A DNA stretch of 12,549 nucleotides, from positions 1 to 12,549 of the forward strand of contig JAEZBX010000067.1 in the NCBI GenBank assembly GCA_023412765.1. The letters run 5' to 3'. Numbering within the stretch: position 1 is the stretch's first letter; each line of letters opens with the position of its first letter. Shown one piece after another: positions 7,661-12,549 of the stretch. The notes beneath the pieces are model-generated. The model saw only the letters and a list, made by a program, of their open reading frames with translations, made no database searches and was not told the origin of the DNA. The position numbers were made by a program, and so were the translations under genes. This DNA comes from Bacteroidota bacterium (GTDB taxonomy: Bacteria > Bacteroidota > Bacteroidia > Cytophagales > Cyclobacteriaceae).

Positions 7661-8512
7661 TCAAACGTTATTATCGTCTGATGTAACCTGCACAGCATGA
7701 AAGACAAGGAGTGGTATCCGCGCCTGATACGCCATTCCTTTTGAGAGACTCGGGTTAAAGACTTTTTGAAAGATCCCACGATTACGCATAGACATTACGA
7801 TAACGTCCGCACTTACTGAATCGACAAAATGATCAATACCTTTTTGAATGTCTTCATGATGCATGGTATAATAAAAAGGTTGCTCTATTTTCGCCTCCTT
7901 CGCTACGGCTTTTGAGAAGTCCTCAAGAAGATGGTCGTCTGATCTTAAATTTTCTTTCGAAACATGAAGAAGAGTAAGCTCAGCTTTTAGCGGCTGAGTT
8001 ATTTTGACAAGGTCTTTCACAGTTTGTATATCATTGTCCGAATAGTTAATGGCAAATACAATTTTCTTGGGTAAAACCAATGTGGAATTCACTGGCACCG
8101 CGAACACAGGACAGGTTGCCTTTTCCATAACAAAAGCCGTATTACTTCCAAAAACAATTCTCGAAATTCCACTTGCTCCCAAAGTGCCCATCACTATCAA
8201 ATCTACTTCCCTATCTTCTGCTTCTTTTACAATCTCATCAACCGGACTACCTATCCTCACAAGATGTTCACACCTTATACCGTAACTGTCCGAAATCGCG
8301 GCTGAAATGCTGAGCAGCTTTTCGTTCGCCTCACGCGTCATTCTGCCTTTCTCTTCGGTTATCAAGGGATAAGCTATGTTTCCTCTTGTAACTGGCGGTG
8401 TATATACATGCAGGAAAATCAAATCTGCATTCATGGCTTTGCCTAGCATTGAAGCATATTTAATCGCATGATCGGCATTTGCAGAAAAATCAGTTGGGAT
8501 GAGAATTTTCAT
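7661..8512 (-). CDS. Universal stress protein, tandem UspA domains
   Basis: 283 residues, two USP domains. It begins MKILIPTDFS, with Asp at residue 8, and has a complete glycine loop G109-TL-G112-x9-G122-S123 followed by CPVFAVP, as expected for ATP binding. Domain 2 starts near KKIVFAINYSDND; its loop is lost (SMRNRGIFQKVFNPS) and it ends IPLLVF, followed by an acidic tail (SDDNNV). The start lies only 13 nt after the stop of the USP at 8526-9482, the tightest spacing in the block, which supports co-transcription of the two. Confidence 0.95.
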   Translation of the reverse strand: MKILIPTDFSANADHAIKYASMLGKAMNADLIFLHVYTPPVTRGNIAYPLITEEKGRMTREANEKLLSISAAISDSYGIRCEHLVRIGSPVDEIVKEAEDREVDLIVMGTLGASGISRIVFGSNTAFVMEKATCPVFAVPVNSTLVLPKKIVFAINYSDNDIQTVKDLVKITQPLKAELTLLHVSKENLRSDDHLLEDFSKAVAKEAKIEQPFYYTMHHEDIQKGIDHFVDSVSADVIVMSMRNRGIFQKVFNPSLSKGMAYQARIPLLVFHAVQVTSDDNNV

Positions 8513-8525
8513 AAAACAATTGTTA

Positions 8526-9482
8526 TTATTTTTTAACTCGCGATTTAAGAAAGGTGAGTAAAGGAAACTTAATCTGGTAGACTAGTTCTTCTGTTTTGCT
8601 TCGAACAAAAAGTTTGTCCAATAGACTTCGTTCTTCGGGAAACATGATAAATGCCTCTGGTCTTCGTTTTTTTAGATACGATTGCAACTGCTCAATTATG
8701 GTTAGCCCTTGTCTTTCTTTTTGTATGACAACTTTAATTTGTTTGTATTTGACTTGTTTTATTAAATACTTCTCATCCACAATTGGACTGGAAATTTCCT
8801 TGCCGTTTAGATTAACAATTTCAATTAGGGTTCTCACCGGACTAGCTATCGGAACGATAAGACGTAATTCGTTCACAAGGTTTTTGAAATCAGACGCATA
8901 TACCATCGTCTCCACCTTTCTATAACGATACCGTGGTGGGATTGCGAGTACTGGACATTCGGCTTTAAAAATTACCTCTGAGCTCGTGCTTCCAAAAAGT
9001 TTTAATCCGGTAGCTCCGTGGGTGCCGATTATAATCAGATCAGCCTTGTGGGTGCTCGCAGCAGCTACTAAAGTTTCAGTTACAAAAATTCCATTTTTTA
9101 CAGCGACTTTAACGCGTCGTGGATTTTTTTTAAGATGAACGTCTCGATAAATTTTATTCAGTTGATCTTCTAGTCGTCGTTTTTGAGTGCTCTCTTCTTT
9201 TTTCTGAAGTTGTAGAAATGCCGATTCAGTTGTTGGTGACCTGAATATTGGTGGCATGCGTACAACATGGAATACCACCAGGTTACATTTGAGAGATGCT
9301 GCATATTGTACTGCAAACTTTAAGGCATTATTTCCGGTGGAGGAAAAATCTGTCGAGGCGAATATGGTTTTCATTTTAGCCATGTTTGGGCTTTTCTTTT
9401 TTGTTTGCGGTCGTTTTCTCAACATCTTAAGCACTCGCGCGGAAGCAGCGTCAGTAGGTAATAAGGGCGTCGTAGTTTCCAT
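8526..9482 (-). CDS. Universal stress protein, tandem UspA domains, with N-terminal extension
   Basis: First gene of the four-USP block. The USP part begins at residue 37 (MKTIFASTDFS); before it lie 36 extra residues rich in Lys/Arg (METTTPLLPT..., KRPQTKKK) with no predicted fold. The start may be real at 9482, or translation may begin at the internal Met codons at 9383 or 9374; the latter gives 282 residues, matching the sibling proteins. No ribosome binding site decides it. The domain 1 glycine loop is G153-TH-G156-x7-G164-S165, two residues shorter than the family pattern. Domain 2 starts at VETMVYASDF, has a degenerate loop (FPEERSLLDKLFVRS) and ends FPLLTF. Both domains are rich in basic residues. 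Family call firm; start uncertain. Confidence 0.9.
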   Translation of the reverse strand: METTTPLLPTDAASARVLKMLRKRPQTKKKSPNMAKMKTIFASTDFSSTGNNALKFAVQYAASLKCNLVVFHVVRMPPIFRSPTTESAFLQLQKKEESTQKRRLEDQLNKIYRDVHLKKNPRRVKVAVKNGIFVTETLVAAASTHKADLIIIGTHGATGLKLFGSTSSEVIFKAECPVLAIPPRYRYRKVETMVYASDFKNLVNELRLIVPIASPVRTLIEIVNLNGKEISSPIVDEKYLIKQVKYKQIKVVIQKERQGLTIIEQLQSYLKKRRPEAFIMFPEERSLLDKLFVRSKTEELVYQIKFPLLTFLKSRVKK

Positions 9483-9546
9483 TGTTAAATGTTAAAGCAT
9501 AGCTGTTCAGCAATGTGATCTTGCGCCCTTAATTACCCAATGACTG

Positions 9547-9575
9547 GTATCATAGAAAAAGATGATTTAAGTCAA
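9547..9575 (-). promoter_or_regulatory. Possible promoter of the four-USP block
   Basis: On the - strand TTGACT (9570-9575) resembles a -35 hexamer. It is followed by TATGAT (9549-9554) after 15 nt, or by the weaker TGATAC (9547-9552) after 17 nt. The element would start transcription about 60 nt before the first USP of the block. No Bacteroidota TAnnTTTG box is seen in this leader. Weak call based on position and partial consensus only. Confidence 0.22.
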
Positions 9576-9597
9576 GAATTACTTATTTCGAATCTAA

Positions 9598-9829
9598 TCT
9601 CTTAAGAGATCCCTGCAAATCAAAGCCTGTATTGATATCATTAAAGATGTGATATAAAAAAAGTGGTAGCGCCTTCGCATAGGGAGCAGTACTTACAATA
9701 CGTATTGAAACATTACGAAGTAAACGAGTCGAAGCGTGCAAAATATTGAACTGCTTGCGCACAGGTTTCTATTACGAACGCAAGATGCCCATCAAAGATC
9801 AAATCCATTTATTATTGGATTGCTGCAGA
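9598..9829 (+). mobile_element. IS3-family transposase remnant (OrfA tail and OrfB start), degraded
   Basis: Three short reading-frame pieces join into one recognisable IS3-type sequence. In frame 1, bases 9598-9657 read SLKRSLQIKACIDIIKDVI-stop, like the end of OrfA (leucine-rich helix, then LKDVI). At the A7 run (9656-9662) the frame changes and bases 9651-9743 read IKKVVAPSHREQYLQYV followed by LKHYEVNESKRA, like the beginning of OrfB. After another shift near 9735, bases up to 9829 read ACKILNCLRTGFYYERK, the conserved ACK-L-x-RT-x-YY region, and end at TGA 9830. The catalytic DDE core and terminal inverted repeats are absent, so this is an inactive leftover. Assignment is by motif recognition; the exact subgroup (IS407-like or another) is not established. 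Confidence 0.6.
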
Positions 9830-9860
9830 TGAATACCTGGAATTCGTTTGACTTTTTTAA

Positions 9861-10097
9861 TCGATTAAAGATCACGTTGTGATAGTAGTTTCGAATTCGG
9901 GTAGCTATCTGCGTGAGGAAGAAATTTTTGCACTCCTGAATGAGAATTATAAATCAGAACCCGGAACGTCGGGTGAGAAGGGCCTCGGTCTTGGCCTCAG
10001 GTTGACACAGTCTATTCTGAAAAATATAGGTGGAACATTGGAAATAGAATCGAACGAAGCAGGTACGCGGGTTAAAGTGGCAATAAAAGTTACTTAA
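9861..10097 (+). pseudogene. C-terminal fragment of a sensor histidine kinase (HATPase_c)
   Basis: After a stop at 9858-9860 the frame reads DHVVIVVSNSGSYLREEEI, then a short linker, then GEKGLGLGLRLTQSIL, then GGTLEIES...AGTRVKVAI and a stop at 10095-10097. This is the end of a GHKL ATPase domain: the NSG of the G1 box, the GxGLGL G2 box (residues 32-40 counted from GTG 9879) and the final strand G-T-x-V-x-V-x-I. The N box, dimerisation/phosphoacceptor His region and any sensor domain are missing, and none can be read upstream, where the IS3 remnant lies. A short protein from GTG 9879 (72 residues) could be made but could not act as a kinase. Probably a 5'-truncated leftover. Confidence 0.6.
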
Positions 10098-10200
10098 TGA
10101 ATGCAAGCCCAGTAGTGGACATTTTAAAGGGCTCAGGGCTGTTTATCATTGTTCGCAATGGAATGACACGGTGACCGTGATCCTCACGAACGAAATATAA

Positions 10201-10335
10201 AAGGTCCCCGATAGACGATCAGATGAGATTGCGCTGGTAGGTGGCATGTACAATGTTGAAACCGGCATAGTGGAATTTTATGATCACGGAGTTGCTATCG
10301 GCGCAAAGGTTACAGAAAAGATCGAGTCGATTTAA
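10201..10335 (+). pseudogene. Possible C-terminal fragment of a beta-carbonic anhydrase
   Basis: Between stops at 10198 and 10333 the frame encodes 44 residues including ALVGGMYNVETGIVEFY. This resembles the last beta strands of beta-class carbonic anhydrases, where a pattern like I-V-G-[AG]-x-Y-[DN]-[VL]-x-T-G-x-V-x-F ends the domain. No start codon precedes it in frame, and the zinc-binding segments (C-x-D-x-R and H-x2-C) are not found in any frame upstream to 10098. If correct, only the tail survives. The match covers about 17 residues, so this is a tentative call. Confidence 0.4.
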
Positions 10336-10383
10336 ATTAAGGGGATTAGCCGATATCCGATCAAAATAGAATTTTCCCAATAT

Positions 10384-11082
10384 TTAATTCTCTATCAAAT
10401 TTGCTAAACCATGTTCTAACCTATCCTTTACCGATTGCGCATAGACCTGATCAAGGAGAAAAAATGATATTTTCACCGTGTTCTCCTCTGGTACAAATTG
10501 AATGCTAATTGGCTTTGAGGCAATGCACCATGGGGCTTGGGCCAGTACTTTTTTAATGGTACGCTCCATAGCACTGGGATTACGCCATTTATTGACGCTC
10601 AGCGCAAGCGTTGTTTCTCCCGCCACAACCTGTCTGGGTGATTGAAGTGAAATACTACGTGTAACAACAGACGAATACGGGACGCGCAGCCATTGACCTT
10701 CGCCGGTTTCTATCGTAAGCTGTGAAATCCCCAGCGTCCTGACACTGCCATGAACAGCATCGCAAGTGAATGTTTGGCCCTTAACGGGATTATGACGCAG
10801 TCTAAATATATAACCGGCAACAATATCTTTCAGATAAAACCACGTCACCATCAAAGTAAAAATAATTGCCAATGTAATTACGAGAACAGGATAGTAGGAA
10901 CGGGAGGACAAAAATATGTTTGCCGACCAGAAAATAATGATCGTCCACAATATCAGTTCAAGTACCACTAGAACCGGCGTAACTTTTTCGATAATTTTGT
11001 TACGCATGCCAAGAAGTCTGACTATCCTGAAAAAGGTCAGCGTTAAACCCACGGCAATGATAAGATAAAATGTGTTCATCAT
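10384..11082 (-). CDS. MscS-like mechanosensitive channel family protein
   Basis: Small integral membrane protein with three hydrophobic segments (about residues 5-24, 36-58 and 64-86 counted from GTG 11088), then the MscS-type core: FYLKDIVAGYIFRLR, a beta region with PVKGQTF (101-107), GSVRTLGISQLTIET (114-128) and the RVPYSSVV stretch that replaces the usual P-N-x loop. The C-terminal part (about 160-234) resembles the MscS alpha/beta vestibule. MscS proteins form heptameric channels opened by membrane tension; some relatives are gated by ligands. The start is taken at ATG 11082 because it overlaps the stop of the upstream ATPase gene as ATGA; GTG at 11088 would add two residues. Translational coupling to the ATPase is the strongest context clue. 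Confidence 0.85.
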   Translation of the reverse strand: MMNTFYLIIAVGLTLTFFRIVRLLGMRNKIIEKVTPVLVVLELILWTIIIFWSANIFLSSRSYYPVLVITLAIIFTLMVTWFYLKDIVAGYIFRLRHNPVKGQTFTCDAVHGSVRTLGISQLTIETGEGQWLRVPYSSVVTRSISLQSPRQVVAGETTLALSVNKWRNPSAMERTIKKVLAQAPWCIASKPISIQFVPEENTVKISFFLLDQVYAQSVKDRLEHGLANLIEN

Positions 11083-12518
11083 ATCCACTCTTTTTTTTTG
11101 AAATATTCAATTAATAACAGCTCCATGTTTGAATTAATACAATAGGCTGACGTTGCATATTCTGTTATCAAATGTAATGGTTCCATTATCCGGGCGATCT
11201 CTGCGATCTGCCCCTGGTCGATCTGTAGGCAACGTTCCATTTTCTGTAAGCTCATCCGGTTATGTATCAGCAATTGAAAACAAAGATGTCCCCAAACCTC
11301 CGGCATTTCTTTTAGTACACTTCCGTCCTGAATCGGCGGATTTTTCCAAGTGATGAGCTTATCCGAATAATCCTGTATACCCGTTAACCATGCATTCATG
11401 GCCGCGCCGGGATTACCCTTTGAATATGCAAAAAGTCTGTTGAAGACCCGGGCAATTCGAATTTGATTTGAAAGACTGTTGTTATTTGAAATAAAATCCA
11501 ATGATAAACCGCTGGAATTATGCCGGCTCATTATTAATTGATTTAGTTCAAGAGAATTGAAGGGCTGACAGCGCACTATTCCTGCACAATAGACATCCAA
11601 CGGTTCCGCTGTATTAATGATCGAATAGGAAAATGGTGTCGTATTTACAACGAACAGAAATCTATCCGAAAATTCTTGCACCATCCATTTAATATGACGG
11701 ATCACGTCCAGCCCATGGGGCTCAGAACGTTCCCACCACAATTCGAGATCGTGTAGAATAATCATGCTGTTTTGCGGCAGCATGCTGAACAATACAGACG
11801 AGTTTCCCTGAAGGCCTGTGGCTGTTCGGACCGTCTCCTCCAAGAGTGAAATTTCTGTCGAACCGTCGTCGGGAGGAAAAATATGATAAGGGGTGTGCAC
11901 ATTTTGTTTTTGCATAGCAAAATATTTGCACAGAGCTGATTTTCCTGCGCTCGGTTCACTTAACACCATGATCATGCCTCTCCCGTTTCTGCGATACCGT
12001 GAATAAACTTCTTCCAGTTCATTTTCTTCGACTGGCCTTTTTACCCAAAAATTATCTCCAATGCTTGATCGCCTGTTAAATAAAGAAACATAATAGTGGG
12101 GGAGTCTCATCATTATTTCCGGCTTCGGCGTTATGCGAATTACTTGTTCGGCAATTCCCTCGTTAACGGATATCGACTGGATTTCCGACGAAAGCTGCTG
12201 TGCAAGAAGAACACCCTTAGCTCTAGAATATAGCGCATAAACAAACGCTCTATTGAAAACATCTGCAATACTATAAAACCATTGACTTACCTTGCTCTTG
12301 ATCTGCCTGGTTTTCTGCAAGCGCAATGCCTGCGAAAAGTCTCCGGACATACCAGCAAGCTCATGAATACTCAAGCTATTCTTTAATTGATTAGTGTGTT
12401 TGTCAGCGTCTTTGGGGATTGAAGCGATTATCTCATTTAGTGCGGCCGACTCCTCGTCTATCGAGCGTAGCGCTGTGTCAACTTCCTCTTCACGACGGCC
12501 AGGGGCGTCTTTTTTCAT
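11079..12518 (-). CDS. P-loop ATPase with C-terminal winged-helix-like region
   Basis: Uncharacterised AAA/STAND-like protein of at least 479 residues. Residues 1-120 are helical and charged, possibly coiled coil. The nucleotide site reads S187-EPSA-G192-K193-S194: a Walker A with Ser in place of the first Gly. Walker B is MIILHDLE (252-259) with Asp257 and Glu259, and a strand FLFVVNTT (288-294) may hold the sensor-1 Asn. GNPGAAMNAWL (369-378) marks the helical lid seen in Orc/STAND-type ATPases. Residues 410-470 look like a winged helix (LCFQLLIHNRMSLQKM...). No transmembrane segment is visible in the part seen. The frame stays open upstream to the window edge (ten further codons, AKLAIFNILN, no stop), so the true start may lie outside and an N-terminal domain may be missing. 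The stop overlaps the start of the MscS-like gene. Function unknown. Confidence 0.8.
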   Translation of the reverse strand: MKKDAPGRREEEVDTALRSIDEESAALNEIIASIPKDADKHTNQLKNSLSIHELAGMSGDFSQALRLQKTRQIKSKVSQWFYSIADVFNRAFVYALYSRAKGVLLAQQLSSEIQSISVNEGIAEQVIRITPKPEIMMRLPHYYVSLFNRRSSIGDNFWVKRPVEENELEEVYSRYRRNGRGMIMVLSEPSAGKSALCKYFAMQKQNVHTPYHIFPPDDGSTEISLLEETVRTATGLQGNSSVLFSMLPQNSMIILHDLELWWERSEPHGLDVIRHIKWMVQEFSDRFLFVVNTTPFSYSIINTAEPLDVYCAGIVRCQPFNSLELNQLIMSRHNSSGLSLDFISNNNSLSNQIRIARVFNRLFAYSKGNPGAAMNAWLTGIQDYSDKLITWKNPPIQDGSVLKEMPEVWGHLCFQLLIHNRMSLQKMERCLQIDQGQIAEIARIMEPLHLITEYATSAYCINSNMELLLIEYFKKKEWI

Positions 12519-12549
12519 GTTAAGTATGTTAAATATCGCAAGCTTTGCC

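Noticed and set aside
9597..9610. Perfect 14-bp palindrome ATCTCTTAAGAGAT considered as an operator
   Set aside because: It lies inside the OrfA-like part of the IS3 remnant and codes for S-L-K-R there, so it is more likely fortuitous.
9696..9707. Perfect 12-bp palindrome CAATACGTATTG considered as a binding site
   Set aside because: It lies within the OrfB-like coding remnant (QYVL) and has no second copy near a promoter.
10167..10179. Near-palindrome CACGGTGACCGTG considered as an operator or hairpin
   Set aside because: It sits in decayed sequence far from any intact gene start and has no partner copy or T-run.
1..12549. CRISPR array, tRNA, rRNA or riboswitch
   Set aside because: No regularly spaced repeats, no cloverleaf-like sequences and no known riboswitch core were seen by reading both strands.

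Overview
The window looks like chromosomal DNA of a Bacteroidota member, probably Cytophagales-like. The base composition is moderate and slightly AT-rich, leaders are A/T-rich with no clear Shine-Dalgarno, and one TAnnTTTG-type promoter element is visible. The mix of proteins (repeated tandem-domain universal stress proteins, a Tll0287-type heme lipoprotein, MgtC/DUF4010, MscS-like) also fits. The phylum call is an inference from these features, not from a database match.

Layout. Left part, + strand: a universal stress protein (USP) cut by the window start (1-785), a small c-heme lipoprotein with a Tll0287-like/DUF3365 domain (957-1604), a complete USP (1891-2718) and, 13 nt behind it, an MgtC/SapB-DUF4010 membrane protein (2732-3997). 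A convergent junction follows (3998-4129). Middle part, - strand: a block read right to left as USP (8526-9482), USP (7661-8512), USP (6783-7613), USP (5900-6739), a 353-nt gap, USP (4698-5546), and a membrane-anchored small alpha/beta protein (4130-4645). Next comes a stretch of decayed genes on the + strand (about 9598-10335): an IS3-family transposase fragment, the C-terminal ATPase end of a histidine kinase, and a possible beta-carbonic anhydrase tail. At the right end, - strand, a P-loop ATPase with a C-terminal winged-helix-like region (11079-12518, frame open to the window edge) is translationally coupled to an MscS-like channel (10384-11082).

How it works together. Seven USPs, each with two USP domains, make up more than half of the window. 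They fall into two groups by their C-terminal ends: three end in a P-[IL]-W-T motif (the 1-785, 1891-2718 and 4698-5546 genes) and four end in P-L-L-[VT]-F (the 5900-9482 genes). In most of them the first domain keeps the ATP-binding glycine loop, while the second has lost it. With the c-heme protein, the MgtC-type protein and the channel, the locus reads as a stress or energy-limitation island centred on the envelope and on nucleotide sensing. That role is inferred from gene content; nothing in the DNA shows the inducing signal. The most unusual parts are the ATPase/MscS gene pair, the membrane-anchored protein behind one USP, and the loop-shortened USPs.
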